64,000 nucleotides of DNA from Clostridia bacterium (GCA_017625035.1 JAGALX010000043.1:1-64000); one strand, 5' to 3'. Positions 1 to 9,469 are shown, counted from the stretch's first letter. Notes: generated by a model not told the origin, from the sequence alone. Program-made: numbers and translations.

Positions 1-69
1 AACCTCCAAATACATTCTATCATGTACTTGGATATTATGTAAAAAAAGTGGTCCATTTTTCAATTGTAA

Positions 70-219
70 TCAATTGATTTTTTGGTCCACTTTTAATATA
101 TCAAAAACACCTAGTATTGATTCTATAAATTTTTGTGTGATTTTTTCATTGCCTATAGAGCCAAATATTAGCTTAAACATTATATCATTTGTTGGTAGAT
201 ACGTTAATTCTTCTGTCAT
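70..219 (-). pseudogene. PD-(D/E)XK nuclease/transposase family fragment (N-terminal 49 residues)
   Basis: The reading frame begins MTEELTYLPTNDIMFKLIFG and is open for 49 codons before a TGA at 70-72. The N-terminal motif (LPTNDIMFK followed by FGSIGNEKI) is characteristic of the Rpn/PDDEXK_2 family of recombination-promoting nucleases or putative transposases, whose members are usually 250-300 residues. Only the N-terminus is present, and no catalytic D/E-x-K residues are left, so this is a remnant. The family call rests on motif memory, not on a search. Confidence 0.6.
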
Positions 220-760
220 TGCACTCCTAACTACATTCTAACATATAAGTTAATTTTTACGCAATAGTTTGTTAGAACATTTTATATTTATTGCTTTAGA
301 AAGTTGCTATTCATAGCTGTAACGTTGGAATAAAAAATTTATCAGGATTAATAGTTGATTGATTTTTAAGTTAGTGCATTTATTATGAATAGAAACAATA
401 CCTTGTGCTGTTTTCTTGTTTTATTTGGGAATTTTTATAGAATTAATAATATTCAACAAAAAATAATTAGATAATATAATTCATTTTAGATATTAATATT
501 AACATTAGAATTAAAATTAAAAAATATGATATTATGCACTAAGGCATAAATTAACTTACATGCTAATAATACATCATATAGCTTTGTTTTTCAACAATTT
601 TCGCTCGACAAATTTTGAGTTTATTTTTATGAAAGTAATATACTACTCAAAATTATTATTTTTTCATTAACAATAGTTAGCATACTTCAGAAATTTTAGC
701 ATTGCATAATTGGTAACTACGGTTATTCACATTTTTAACGTTCCATGTGCATATGGCTAT
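220..760. other. Intergenic, no gene recognised
   Basis: About 540 bases of very AT-rich DNA. I see no open frame with a ribosome binding site on either strand and no recognisable RNA. It separates the nuclease remnant from the surface-protein gene. Confidence 0.5.
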
Positions 761-801
761 AAAAATGCAGTAGTGAAACTCAAATTCACTACTGCATTTT
801 T
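761..801. terminator. Bidirectional hairpin terminator
   Basis: A perfect 17-bp inverted repeat (761-777 and 785-801) with a 7-base loop. The central stem is GCAGTAGTGAA, and A/T runs at both ends give a U tract on either strand. It lies downstream of the minus-strand surface-protein gene and probably ends that transcript. Confidence 0.8.
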
Positions 802-913
802 CCAATTTATTATGACTAAAATAGATTTTTTATTTTTCCATATTTTGATATAATATACGAATTTTCTTCTCGCTAAAATATTGTCTGACGTTTTATAAAG
901 TATCTTTATAGCA

Positions 914-2221
914 TTATTCTATGTTCCAAACTCCATCCTCTACCTGTTCACCTAACACATTAGATGGTAGACATATTACACCACGAAGTGCGAAATGAGG
1001 TGGAGTAGGACTTACATTAGATAATTTCCCATCATATGATACTTTCATTGGAATGTAGTCACTACTAATTCCCATTACAGATATAGTAGATATAGATGGC
1101 AAAAAGTATCCATAACAAGGTGCTCCACTTCCTAAAATTTCCTTACGTGGAAAATATAGTGTATCTGCATATCCATTTGCGTCTGTAGAAACATCAATAT
1201 AACTAGCTTCATATCCACTAGATACTACACCTTGATTAACTTCAAAAGTTTTTAATTTAGTATATCCTTTTTCTTCCCAGCTATTCTCCCACATTTCCCA
1301 TGTAGGCGCTCCTGTTGCACTTGCTCCCTTATTTTTTAATTCAAAGCTTAATAATTGACTCCAATTTGCAGTATTAAGAAGTACATTTTTATCATCACAA
1401 TTTAGTTGATATGTTTCATGACTTGTCACAAATAAAGTTTTGTCTCCAGCATTACTTGGCATATAATCCCCATATATCATATATACATTACTACCATCAT
1501 TATAAAATACTTTCCAATTATCTAATACAATTGTTCCATTATCATTTTCTACTGTTACACTATAATTTACTTTATCTCCATAATTTGCAGCTGTTATTTG
1601 ACTAACTAAAGTTAGTGATTCTGTTGCATTTGGATTTTTTTGCGCTGCTGTTACTGTTATTGGCATTTCTATTGTTCCAAATGAACTTTGTTGTGTATCA
1701 ATTTCGTCATTTTCTTGTATTTCATCTTCTGTTGTTCCTGTTTCATATGGCCATTTCCAGTATATGTATTTATTTTGTACGGTTTCTATATCTTCTAATG
1801 GTATGGTTCCTGTTATGGTTATTATTCCATTTGTATCTGGTTCTACTAATTCTGTATAGCCACTATCTGTATACATTTTTAAATTTGTTGGTTTTTGTGC
1901 TACATTTAGTGCTATACTATAGTCTATTGCTACTTCGCTTCCTCTTCCATCTAGTTCTAATAGCATTGTTCCACTTGTTCCTGGTGCTACTCTTTTTTCT
2001 ATTATGTTGCTTACGTTGTCCATTGTGTCTTCTAGGTTTATTGTTGCAAATTGCACTGGTTCACCATTTACTTTAAAACTCCATTTTGCTACTGTTGCTG
2101 CCCCATTTCCTGTTAGTGTGCTTGTGTATTTTGAGTAAGCATAGTAGCTAAATACTGCTGACAATAATATTGCTATTATTAACAATATTATTATAAATTT
2201 TGATTTTTTACTTTTGTTCAT
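914..2221 (-). CDS. SipW/TasA-type secreted surface protein
   Basis: A 435-residue predicted exported protein. Residues 1-27 form a basic N-terminus (MNKSKKSK) and a hydrophobic segment, followed by YSKYTSTLTGNGAATVAKW. That pattern resembles SipW-processed TasA/camelysin fibre proteins and related Clostridia surface proteins. The remainder is polar, rich in Thr/Asn/Tyr, and has no enzyme motif. No signal peptidase SipW or sortase gene is adjacent. The start has an AAGGAGGAG site upstream. The 5' leader is long and contains a large hairpin (2281-2388), so expression may be controlled by attenuation. A role as a fibre or matrix component is inferred; no C-terminal anchor is visible. Confidence 0.55.
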   Translation of the reverse strand: MNKSKKSKFIIILLIIAILLSAVFSYYAYSKYTSTLTGNGAATVAKWSFKVNGEPVQFATINLEDTMDNVSNIIEKRVAPGTSGTMLLELDGRGSEVAIDYSIALNVAQKPTNLKMYTDSGYTELVEPDTNGIITITGTIPLEDIETVQNKYIYWKWPYETGTTEDEIQENDEIDTQQSSFGTIEMPITVTAAQKNPNATESLTLVSQITAANYGDKVNYSVTVENDNGTIVLDNWKVFYNDGSNVYMIYGDYMPSNAGDKTLFVTSHETYQLNCDDKNVLLNTANWSQLLSFELKNKGASATGAPTWEMWENSWEEKGYTKLKTFEVNQGVVSSGYEASYIDVSTDANGYADTLYFPRKEILGSGAPCYGYFLPSISTISVMGISSDYIPMKVSYDGKLSNVSPTPPHFALRGVICLPSNVLGEQVEDGVWNIE

Positions 2222-2280
2222 TAATACTCCTCCTTATATTTTTTATTTATAAACAATAAGTGTTTTTTAACACAAACAAA

Positions 2281-2388
2281 AATAGAGCAAACATAAATTA
2301 TGTGTTATATATGTTAATATAATATTGATATACTTTTATTTTATCAATTATATATACTAACTTTTCACATAATTTATCTGCTCTATTA
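2281..2388 (-). promoter_or_regulatory. Long leader hairpin, possible attenuator of the surface-protein gene
   Basis: In the minus-strand leader of the surface-protein gene, AATAGAGCA...ATAAATTATGTG at 2366-2388 pairs with its complement at 2281-2304. The last arm is followed by a T-rich run, as in a rho-independent terminator. The roughly 60-base loop contains a second inverted repeat around ATAATTGATA. Upstream (2400-2530) the leader has GGCACAAAC and a TAGC...GCTA stem that faintly suggest an aptamer, but I could not match any riboswitch class. It could also be a small palindromic insertion. Confidence 0.4.
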
Positions 2389-2708
2389 TTATATTTATTT
2401 TTATTTAGTTTTCTAGCAAATACCGGTGTGTGTGTGTAGTTTTATTAGGTTTTCAGCTATTTTTAAGTTTGTGCCTTTTTCTCTTTTTTTCATCCTTTGT
2501 GCTCACCTTTCTTACTGTATAAATTTAAATATTTTCTACCATTAATACCAATTATACAAATCTGAATTTAGTTTGTCAATGACATTTTTTGACAAATCTA
2601 ATTTATTTAATGATACTATTATAGCAACAATTTTGCAAAATTTATGTCATTTTTGCAATAACTACATTTTAGCTAATAAATTACTCCGATTAAAAATCAT
2701 TAACCCAA

Positions 2709-2728
2709 CTAGGGAAAGATGCAAAACC
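2709..2728 (+). repeat. Solitary end of the palindromic core element
   Basis: This 20-base stretch matches the left boundary of the palindromic element at 61314-61333 at 18 of 20 positions (CTAGRGAAAGATGCAAAAC). The rest of the element is absent. It is probably a remnant of an excised or decayed copy. Confidence 0.45.
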
Positions 2729-2731
2729 AAA

Positions 2732-2774
2732 CGAAGTTCACATCTAAATGAAAAACATTTATACATGAACTCCG
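2732..2774. terminator. Imperfect hairpin at the end of the rseP operon
   Basis: CGAAGTTCA...TAAATG and CATTTA...TGAACTCCG form a 19-bp stem with about four mismatches around an AAAAA loop. It lies just past the rseP stop codon. The U tract is weak, so termination is likely but not certain. Confidence 0.4.
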
Positions 2775-2784
2775 TCCTATTTTC

Positions 2785-4050
2785 TTAAACTATTCGATTA
2801 ATATCATTAAAAGTAACATACAAAGAAAGCATTATCATTAATCCAAACCCAACCATTTGAATTCCAATTTCGTATTTTTCTTTTAAAGGCTTTCTTCGGA
2901 TTGCTTCAATTATTAGTAAAACTATTTTACCTCCATCAAGTGGTGGAAATGGTAATAAATTTGTTACACCTAATGATAATGAAATTAATGCTAATATATA
3001 AATGAATTCTTGGAAACAATTTGTTTTGGCTACAACACTAGATATCCCAACTGGTCCCATTAAATCATTTGTACTTACTTTTCCTGAAAATAACATTTTT
3101 ATATTATCTATTATTGAAAAAGCAAAATCTCCTGTGTTAAATATTGCATAATAAAAATTATTTGCAAAAGTATTGTCAGCCTTTTTTAGTTGTACTCCTA
3201 ATAGGTATTTCTTTTCTTTTATTGGAGTTACATCTATAGTAATTTGTTCATTATTTCTTTTTACTATGAATTGCATTTTTTCATTATTGTTTTGTATATT
3301 GTCTTGTAATATTTCTGATAATTTGTTAGCATCATTTTCTACATTAATATTATTTACAGAAATTATTATATCTCCAATTTTAAAGCCTTGGTTTTGAATG
3401 CTTGCGCTTGAGTCAAATCCTTGAATTTTTGTGCTATGCTCTGATTCTAAAAACATTCCTGTTGCATTATATTCTAATACTGTAGGTAAAATTTTATAAT
3501 CAATATTTTGGTCATTTCTTTGTATTGTAACTGTTAATTCTTCGCCATTTGAATTATTTACAATTTTGTTTATATCAGATTGTCTTCTTACAGTTTTTCC
3601 ATTAATTTTTTTGATAATATCTCCTGTTTGAAGACCTACTGATTCTGCTGCATATCCTGATGTACATTGTGTTATTTCTGTTGTTACATTATTACCAGTA
3701 TATGTTTGTAATCCCATATATACTATAATTGCAAATATAATATTTACTAATCCACCTGCTGCAACAATTGCAATTCTTTTTGGAATACAGACTTTATTGA
3801 ATGCTCCTTTTTCTTCAGAGCGTTCTTCCTCACCTTCCATACTTACAAATCCACCAAGTGGAATTAGTCTTAATTGATATATTGTTTCTTTTCCCTTTTT
3901 TTTGAATAATACTGGTCCGAATCCTAGAGCAAATTCATTTACTTTTACTTTACACAATTTTGCTACTAAAAAATGTCCTAGCTCATGTATAAATATTAAA
4001 AAACCTAATAAAATTATTATTTTTAATGCACTTATAATAAAAGTAATCAA
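2785..4050 (-). CDS. rseP: RseP-type site-2 membrane metalloprotease
   Basis: A 421-residue M50 intramembrane zinc protease of the RseP/RasP family. The zinc-binding HELGH motif lies in the first membrane segment (LIFIHELGHFLVAK, residues 19-32). A PDZ-like region follows, with GYAAESVGLQTGDIIKKING near 133-152 and a second PDZ-like copy further on. The third zinc ligand motif NLLPFPPLDGG is near residue 370. Family members cleave anti-sigma factors and signal-peptide remnants in the membrane. The start is TTG, chosen because AGGAGGATAG precedes it. It is the last gene of the pyrH-frr-ispA-uppS-cdsA-rseP run, 12 bases after cdsA, which is the usual Firmicutes neighbourhood. Confidence 0.9.
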   Translation of the reverse strand: MITFIISALKIIILLGFLIFIHELGHFLVAKLCKVKVNEFALGFGPVLFKKKGKETIYQLRLIPLGGFVSMEGEEERSEEKGAFNKVCIPKRIAIVAAGGLVNIIFAIIVYMGLQTYTGNNVTTEITQCTSGYAAESVGLQTGDIIKKINGKTVRRQSDINKIVNNSNGEELTVTIQRNDQNIDYKILPTVLEYNATGMFLESEHSTKIQGFDSSASIQNQGFKIGDIIISVNNINVENDANKLSEILQDNIQNNNEKMQFIVKRNNEQITIDVTPIKEKKYLLGVQLKKADNTFANNFYYAIFNTGDFAFSIIDNIKMLFSGKVSTNDLMGPVGISSVVAKTNCFQEFIYILALISLSLGVTNLLPFPPLDGGKIVLLIIEAIRRKPLKEKYEIGIQMVGFGLMIMLSLYVTFNDINRIV

Positions 4051-4062
4051 AAATCTATCCTC

Positions 4063-4872
4063 CTATATTAACATTAGTAAAAAATATGCAAAAGGTGCGA
4101 TGAATATTAAACTATCAAATCTATCTAGCATGCCTCCATGACCTGGAATTAATTTACCAAAATCTTTAATTCCTGTGTACCTTTTTATACTTGATGCTGA
4201 AAAATCACCTACTTGGCCTACTAGGCTTAAAACAAGTGATATTACTAGTATAATTAAATAATTTATGTTATAATTGAAAAATTTATTTAAAACAAATGTG
4301 TATATTATTGATAATACTATTGCTCCTACTGTTCCTGCAATACATCCTTCGATAGATTTATTTGGACTAATTTTACTAAATTTATGTTTTCCTATTCTTC
4401 TTCCTATTGAATATGCAAATACATCTGTTCCCCATGCAGCTAACATTGTATACCAAATATAAAATTTACCATTTTCCATTCCATAAATCATTGGAATAAA
4501 CGCATAAAATAATACTACATAACATATTCCAAAAATAGTAACTGCAATATACATTATATTTATTTTTAAGTCTGTTATAATTATATGTAAAAATAATGAT
4601 AATATTGCTAATGGTACAAATATTGCTATTATATATATTAAATATTCGCTTGGTATAAAGTGTAAAACTGCTATAATTAAACAAGCTAAATAGCATATCC
4701 ATGATATTGGTTTTGCTTTTTGTGTGCTTTTAAAACTATTTAAATATTCGTACATACTTATTACTGCAATAATAGATATTGCTATGTCTATTACGTGTAT
4801 ATTTCCAGATAAAAAAACTAAAATTACTATTGGTAATCCAACTAAACTAGAGATAATACGTTTTAAATTCAT
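4063..4872 (-). CDS. cdsA: Phosphatidate cytidylyltransferase
   Basis: A 269-residue polytopic membrane protein that makes CDP-diacylglycerol from phosphatidate and CTP, the committed step toward anionic phospholipids. The signature is near the C-terminus: SIKRYTGIKDFGKLIPGHGG and then MLDRFDSLIF, matching the CDP-alcohol synthase pattern S-x-x-K-R-x-x-x-K-D-x-x-x-x-x-P-G-H-G-G. About eight hydrophobic segments fill the remainder. The start is an ATG behind GGAGG, 3 bases downstream of uppS. Length and neighbours are standard for the family. Confidence 0.92.
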   Translation of the reverse strand: MNLKRIISSLVGLPIVILVFLSGNIHVIDIAISIIAVISMYEYLNSFKSTQKAKPISWICYLACLIIAVLHFIPSEYLIYIIAIFVPLAILSLFLHIIITDLKINIMYIAVTIFGICYVVLFYAFIPMIYGMENGKFYIWYTMLAAWGTDVFAYSIGRRIGKHKFSKISPNKSIEGCIAGTVGAIVLSIIYTFVLNKFFNYNINYLIILVISLVLSLVGQVGDFSASSIKRYTGIKDFGKLIPGHGGMLDRFDSLIFIAPFAYFLLMLI

Positions 4873-4875
4873 TAT

Positions 4876-5592
4876 TTATTTTCCTCCAAATTTTCTATTT
4901 CTCTTTTGATATATATTTATAGCTTGATTTATATCATCTTCATTAAATTCTGGCCAAAATTTATCTTTAAATATAAATTCTGAATATACAATTTGCCAAG
5001 GTAAAAAATTACTTGTTCGTAATTCTCCACTTGTTCTTATTAATAAATCGGGATCAGGATTTCCTGCTGTATATAAATTAGATTCTATTGTACTTTCAGT
5101 TATATCATCTGGATTTAAAAGCCCTTGTTTTACTTTGGTTGCTATTTTTTTCATTGCAGTTGTAAGTTCTGCTCTTCCTCCGTAGTTTAGTGCAATATTT
5201 AGCGTTAACCCTGTGTTTGCTTTTGTTTTTTCTATTGCTTTTTTTATAGATTTTTTTAGCCCTTCTTCTAGTACTTCAATATCTCCTAATACTTTTATTT
5301 TTATATTTTCTGTGTCTGCTCTTTTTGAAAATTTATCAAGATAAAATCTTAACAAATTCATTAATGCTCCTACTTCTTCTTTGCTTCTTTTCCAATTTTC
5401 TGTTGAAAATGCATAAACGGTTAAATATTTTATTTGTATTTTGTTGCAATAATATGCTATTTTTTCTAATATTTCTGCACCGCGTTTGTGACCTTCTGAT
5501 ACATTTAAGTTTCTTTCTCTGGCCCATCTTCTATTTCCATCCATTATTATAGCGATATGTTGTGGTATATTTTTGGTATCTTCTCCCATCAT
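4876..5592 (-). CDS. uppS: Isoprenyl transferase (undecaprenyl diphosphate synthase)
   Basis: A 238-residue cis-prenyltransferase that extends farnesyl diphosphate with isopentenyl diphosphate to make the C55 carrier lipid for wall polymers. The N-terminal HIAIIMDGNRRWA contains the catalytic Asp and the diphosphate-binding Arg residues. YAFSTENWKR, NYGGRAEL and the C-terminal PDLLIRTSGELRTSNFLPWQ are the other family signatures. It directly follows ispA (11 bases), so substrate supply and chain extension are co-transcribed. The first of two adjacent ATG codons is used here; the second is equally possible. Confidence 0.93.
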   Translation of the reverse strand: MMGEDTKNIPQHIAIIMDGNRRWARERNLNVSEGHKRGAEILEKIAYYCNKIQIKYLTVYAFSTENWKRSKEEVGALMNLLRFYLDKFSKRADTENIKIKVLGDIEVLEEGLKKSIKKAIEKTKANTGLTLNIALNYGGRAELTTAMKKIATKVKQGLLNPDDITESTIESNLYTAGNPDPDLLIRTSGELRTSNFLPWQIVYSEFIFKDKFWPEFNEDDINQAINIYQKRNRKFGGK

Positions 5593-5603
5593 TAACTCCT
5601 CTT

Positions 5604-6491
5604 TTATTTATTTCTATTCTTAATATATAGTGCTAATTCTATTAAAAATTCACTATTTTTAGTATAATTTTTAATTATTTCAATTGCCTCGTTTATTATG
5701 TTGTCTAACATTTTTTGTGCTGATTCTAGTCCATATTTAGTTACATATGTGCATTTTCCTCTTTCACGGTCATTTCCAACAGGTTTTCCTAGCTCTTCTT
5801 GATTTCCAATTTCTGATAATATGTCATCTTTTATTTGAAACGCTAATCCTATTTTTTCAGCATATTTACTTAAATTTTGTATATCATTTTCACTGGCTTC
5901 AGCTAACATAGCTCCTATTTTTACTGAAGACTTAATTAATGCACCTGTTTTATTTTCATGCATATATTCTAGATATTCGCTTGAAATTTGTTTTCCTTCA
6001 TATTCAGTATCTATGTATTCTCCAGCAATCATTCTGTCAATTCCGTGTGATAATTCGTATAAAGCATTTATTTTTTTAGATTTTTCTTTTTCATCGCTAT
6101 TAGCTATATCTTCTATTATTAATTTATATGCACCATTTAATAAGCTATCTCCTGATAATATAGCAGTTGCTTCATTATACTTTTTATGGTTTGTAAGTTT
6201 ACCTCTTCTGTAATCATCATTATCTATTCCTGGTAAATCATCATGAATTAAAGAAAAAGTATGTACCATTTCCATTGCTATTGCAAATTTAAAAGATTTT
6301 TGTATATCATCTTTAAATAGACTATATGTAGATAAAATTAATATTGGTCTTAGTCTTTTACCTCCTGCCATTAAACTATATCCAATAGCCTCATTTAGAA
6401 CCTGCTCTGGACATTCATTTGTTTTTACATATTTTATTAATTCATCGTTTATTAAATCGATGTATTTTTTTAGCTCTTCTTTAAAATTCAT
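5604..6491 (-). CDS. ispA: Farnesyl/polyprenyl diphosphate synthase
   Basis: A 295-residue trans-prenyltransferase that condenses DMAPP/GPP with IPP to make farnesyl diphosphate. The first Asp-rich region is HDDLPGIDNDDYRRG (about residues 87-101), and the second is FQIKDDILSEIG (about 217-228). GGKRLRP near residue 43 binds the IPP diphosphate. Placement between frr and uppS is less usual than near xseB/dxs, and it links farnesyl production directly to uppS. The start is ATG behind TGGAGGAATC. Product chain length cannot be read with certainty from the sequence. Confidence 0.88.
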   Translation of the reverse strand: MNFKEELKKYIDLINDELIKYVKTNECPEQVLNEAIGYSLMAGGKRLRPILILSTYSLFKDDIQKSFKFAIAMEMVHTFSLIHDDLPGIDNDDYRRGKLTNHKKYNEATAILSGDSLLNGAYKLIIEDIANSDEKEKSKKINALYELSHGIDRMIAGEYIDTEYEGKQISSEYLEYMHENKTGALIKSSVKIGAMLAEASENDIQNLSKYAEKIGLAFQIKDDILSEIGNQEELGKPVGNDRERGKCTYVTKYGLESAQKMLDNIINEAIEIIKNYTKNSEFLIELALYIKNRNK

Positions 6492-6510
6492 TTGATTCCT
6501 CCATAAGAAA

Positions 6511-7059
6511 TTATATGCTCATAACTTCTTTTTCTTTGTTTTCTAATATTTTATCAATTTCTGCTATGTTTTTGTCTGTAATTTTTTGAATTTCATCTTC
6601 TGCCATTTTTAATTCGTCTTCTGTTATTTCTGAATCTTTTTGTTTTTTCTTAAAATCTTCAATTCCATCTCTTCTTATTGATCTAATAGCAATTTTTGAT
6701 TCTTCTGCTATTTTTTTGATATTTTTTACAATTTCTTTTCTTCTTTCTTCATTTAATTCTGGGAAAGAAAGTCTTATTACTTTACCATCATTGTTAGGAT
6801 TTATTCCTATGTCTGATTTTAATATTTCTTTTTCAATTTCTTTTAGTACACTTACATCCCATGGTTGAATTACTATTAATCTTGCTTCTGGTACTGAAAT
6901 ACCTGCAACTTGTGAGATTGGAGTAGCTACCCCGTAGTAATCGATTTTTATTTTATTTAATATAGCTGGATTTGCACGTCCTGCTCTTATTTCTGATAAA
7001 GTGTTTTCAAATACACTAACTGTTTTTTCCATTCTATTTATAATTTCATCATAATTCAT
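6511..7059 (-). CDS. frr: Ribosome recycling factor
   Basis: A 182-residue protein that works with EF-G to split post-termination ribosomes. It shows the complete family pattern: an N-terminal helix with ENTLSEIRAGRANPAILNKI, the domain II region YYGVATPISQVAGISVPEARLIVI, then SDIGINPNNDG and the long C-terminal helices with RRDGIEDFKK. Length is normal. It lies downstream of pyrH, the conserved gene order in Firmicutes, with a 180-base gap. Confidence 0.96.
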   Translation of the reverse strand: MNYDEIINRMEKTVSVFENTLSEIRAGRANPAILNKIKIDYYGVATPISQVAGISVPEARLIVIQPWDVSVLKEIEKEILKSDIGINPNNDGKVIRLSFPELNEERRKEIVKNIKKIAEESKIAIRSIRRDGIEDFKKKQKDSEITEDELKMAEDEIQKITDKNIAEIDKILENKEKEVMSI

Positions 7060-7116
7060 AATTTTTAATTCCTTTCATAAAAAATTTACTTTAATAATTT
7101 CTTGTACTTTTTAATT

Positions 7117-7192
7117 TACAATTTAATCAGAATTTTGCTAAAGAATATTTTTTTATATTAAATTATTTTTTACCATATTTGATTAAATTGTA
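7117..7192. repeat. 13-bp perfect inverted repeat between pyrH and frr
   Basis: TACAATTTAATCA (7117-7129) and its exact complement (7180-7192) flank 50 AT-rich bases. It could fold in the pyrH-frr transcript as a processing or partial termination site. The composition is nearly pure A/T, so chance pairing is not excluded. Confidence 0.3.
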
Positions 7193-7241
7193 ACATTTTT
7201 ATTTAATTTAATACTTATGGTTTATTAAATTCTTATATTTA

Positions 7242-7952
7242 TTAAGCTTTTACTAATGTTCCTATATTTTCACCTTTAACTGCTTTTATCATATTTTCTG
7301 GTTCATTCATTGCAAATACTATAAGTGGTATATTATTTTCTCTACATAAAGATATTGCTGTTGCATCCATTACTTTTAAATCTTTATTTAAAATATCCAT
7401 GTATGTTATATTATCATATTTTACTGCATTTGGATCAACTTTTGGATCTGCAGAATAAACTCCATCTATTGTTTTAGCAACTAGTATTACTTCTGCGTTT
7501 ATTTCTGCTGCTCTTAAAGCTGCACCTGTATCTGTTGTAAAAAATGGATTTCCTGTTCCACATGCAAATATTACAACTCTACCTTTTTCTAGATGCTTAG
7601 ATGCTTTTCTTTTTATGTATGGCTCTGCTATTTCTCTCATTTCAATTGCTGTTTGAACTCTTGAAAAAACTCCTTTTGATTCTAATGAGTCTTGCAAAGC
7701 TAGTGCATTTATTGTTGTTGCAAGCATTCCCATGTAATCTGAGGTTGTTTTTTCCATTTTGTATCCATTGTTACCTCTCCAAAAATTTCCTCCACCTACA
7801 ACTACAGCAACTTGAACTCCAAGCTCTGTCATTTTTTTAATTTGATTTGTTATTTCTTCTACTACTTGTGATGATATTCCTGTTTTATTATTACCTGCTA
7901 AGGCTTCACCACTTAATTTTAATAATACTCTTTTATATTTTACATCTGACAT
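7242..7952 (-). CDS. pyrH: UMP kinase
   Basis: A 236-residue amino-acid-kinase-fold enzyme that phosphorylates UMP to UDP. Motifs are the phosphate loop [15 protein letters not shown] at the N-terminus, [13 protein letters not shown], the [20 protein letters not shown] loop, and [11 protein letters not shown] near residue 160. The start at 7952 is chosen because AAGAAGGAG sits 7 bases upstream. The frame stays open 15 codons further, but that extension has no site and no family similarity. It is the first gene of the pyrH-frr-ispA-uppS-cdsA-rseP cluster. No rpsB or tsf gene is present upstream, unlike many Firmicutes. Confidence 0.95.
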   Translation of the reverse strand: MSDVKYKRVLLKLSGEALAGNNKTGISSQVVEEITNQIKKMTELGVQVAVVVGGGNFWRGNNGYKMEKTTSDYMGMLATTINALALQDSLESKGVFSRVQTAIEMREIAEPYIKRKASKHLEKGRVVIFACGTGNPFFTTDTGAALRAAEINAEVILVAKTIDGVYSADPKVDPNAVKYDNITYMDILNKDLKVMDATAISLCRENNIPLIVFAMNEPENMIKAVKGENIGTLVKA

Positions 7953-8100
7953 AAGAAACACTCCTTCTTTTTTTATCTTTGCCATTTTATCATACATATT
8001 ATAAAATTTGCACCCCTTTTTTGAAAAAATATATAAAAAAAGATAAATATTATAATACAGGTTAGTTTTTTAATCATATTTTGCATTTTCAATTTACGAA

Positions 8101-8149
8101 AAAAGATAAATTTAAACAAATTTTTAAAATAAGTTTAAATTTATCTTTT
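8101..8149. terminator. Hairpin terminator after the 109-residue gene
   Basis: A 17-bp perfect stem (8101-8117 with 8133-8149) begins with AAAAGAT and ends with ATCTTTT. It lies just past the stop of the minus-strand gene at 8178. Confidence 0.7.
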
Positions 8150-8177
8150 AAATTTATAGTTATTAGCCAAACATTTT

Positions 8178-8507
8178 TTATACTATTTTTGTTTTTGTAT
8201 AAATGAATATTGTCGTACCTATTAAAAGTGTAAGACCTACTACAAATGTAGTTTCAGTATTTGAACCTGCTTGTACATGTGGTGTATTAGCTCGATTATC
8301 GTCGTTTTCCTCTTCTGCTCTATTGTCAGTTGAAGTATTTGATGTTGTATCATTTTCGTTAGTAGTTTGAATAGTTTCACTTATATTTTGTAATGAATTT
8401 AAATCTATTTGAGGTGTGTCTGCAGAAACTATTCCTGAAAATAAATACATAAAAATTACAATTGACAATAAAATTGTTATTACTTTTTTTATTAAATTAC
8501 CTCTCAT
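8178..8507 (-). CDS. Small secreted protein with a C-terminal membrane anchor
   Basis: A 109-residue protein of unknown function. A signal peptide (LIKKVITILLSIVIFMYLFSGIVSA) is followed by a roughly 45-residue Asn/Thr/Asp/Glu-rich extracellular linker and a C-terminal hydrophobic helix (TFVVGLTLLIGTTIFIYTKTK). This resembles small sortase-type or tail-anchored surface peptides, but there is no LPxTG. The layout is shared with the proteins at 36334, 38416 and 38880, so the genome encodes a set of these. A ribosome binding site AAGGAG and a downstream terminator support it as a real single gene. Confidence 0.6.
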   Translation of the reverse strand: MRGNLIKKVITILLSIVIFMYLFSGIVSADTPQIDLNSLQNISETIQTTNENDTTSNTSTDNRAEEENDDNRANTPHVQAGSNTETTFVVGLTLLIGTTIFIYTKTKIV

Positions 8508-8587
8508 ATTTATTCTCCTTTTCTTTTGATTTATAAATATTTTATAATTAATATTTTTTTAAGTCAATATATTTTTACAAAAACTTT

Positions 8588-9451
8588 TTATGTATTTTTT
8601 ACCAATTCAATAACTTCATCTATACTACTTTGTGGAGTAGATGCTCCAGCCATAATGCCTATAATATTTTTATCTTTTATATTGTTTTTTTCTATTTCTT
8701 TATAACTTTCTATACAGATTGTATTATTGCAATTTTTCTTTGCTATTTCATATAATTTTTTTGTATTAGAACTGTTTTTTCCTCCTATTATAATCATATA
8801 ATCTACCTTTTTAGATATTTGCTCAGTTTCTTCTTGTCTTGTTTTTGTTGCATTACATATTGTATTAGCAATTTCGATATTTTTTATATCATTTTTTAAA
8901 TCGTTTTTTATTATATCAGTTAGCATTAAAAACTTATCTAAGCTGAAAGTTGTTTGAACTGCTACTAGTAAATTTTCCTTTTTAGATTTTTTTAAACTTT
9001 CTATTGATTTTTGTAAATCACCTTGATCTTCTATTATTGAAAAGTGCTCTCCACAAAAACCAGCTGTTCCTATAGTTTCTGGATGTAGTTTTGTTCCTAT
9101 TAAAAATATGTAATAATCCTTTTCTTTATAATCTGACACTATTTTATGTATTTTTAATACGTTTGGACAAGTTAAGTCAATTAGTTTGATATTATTTTTA
9201 TCTGCATCATCGTATATTTTTTTACTTACTCCATGTGCTCTAATTATTGTATTAACTTTTTCTGTATTTTCTTCTAATTTATCTATGAAATGCATTCCCA
9301 TATCTTTTATCTCTTTTACTACTTTTTTGTTGTGAACAATTTCACCTAAACAACAGGTTGATCCATTATTTTTTATTGTTTCAATCGATTTTTCTACCGC
9401 TGTTTTTACTCCATAGCAAAAACCTGCAGTTTTTCCTAGTATAAGTTCCAT
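8588..9451 (-). CDS. ispH: 4-hydroxy-3-methylbut-2-enyl diphosphate reductase
   Basis: A 287-residue iron-sulfur enzyme (LytB) that makes IPP and DMAPP in the last step of the MEP pathway. Three cluster cysteines are in place: AGFCYGV near residue 12, DLTCPNV near 95 and ANTICNAT near 195. The active-site region GEIVHN and the IRAHG loop are present, as is the C-terminal GIMAGASTP motif. It follows ispG by 18 bases, giving an ispG-ispH operon for the final two MEP steps. It lacks the S1-domain fusion common in some Clostridia. Confidence 0.93.
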   Translation of the reverse strand: MELILGKTAGFCYGVKTAVEKSIETIKNNGSTCCLGEIVHNKKVVKEIKDMGMHFIDKLEENTEKVNTIIRAHGVSKKIYDDADKNNIKLIDLTCPNVLKIHKIVSDYKEKDYYIFLIGTKLHPETIGTAGFCGEHFSIIEDQGDLQKSIESLKKSKKENLLVAVQTTFSLDKFLMLTDIIKNDLKNDIKNIEIANTICNATKTRQEETEQISKKVDYMIIIGGKNSSNTKKLYEIAKKNCNNTICIESYKEIEKNNIKDKNIIGIMAGASTPQSSIDEVIELVKNT

Positions 9452-9469
9452 AATTAATTCCTTTCAGAT

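Noticed and set aside
2400..2530. A class I c-di-GMP riboswitch in the surface-protein leader
   Set aside because: GGCACAAAC is vaguely similar, but the conserved GACGCAAAGC part and tetraloop receptor are absent.
2573..2788. A 71-codon plus-strand frame between the surface protein and rseP
   Set aside because: No ribosome binding site and no family features; it runs through a hairpin and an element remnant.
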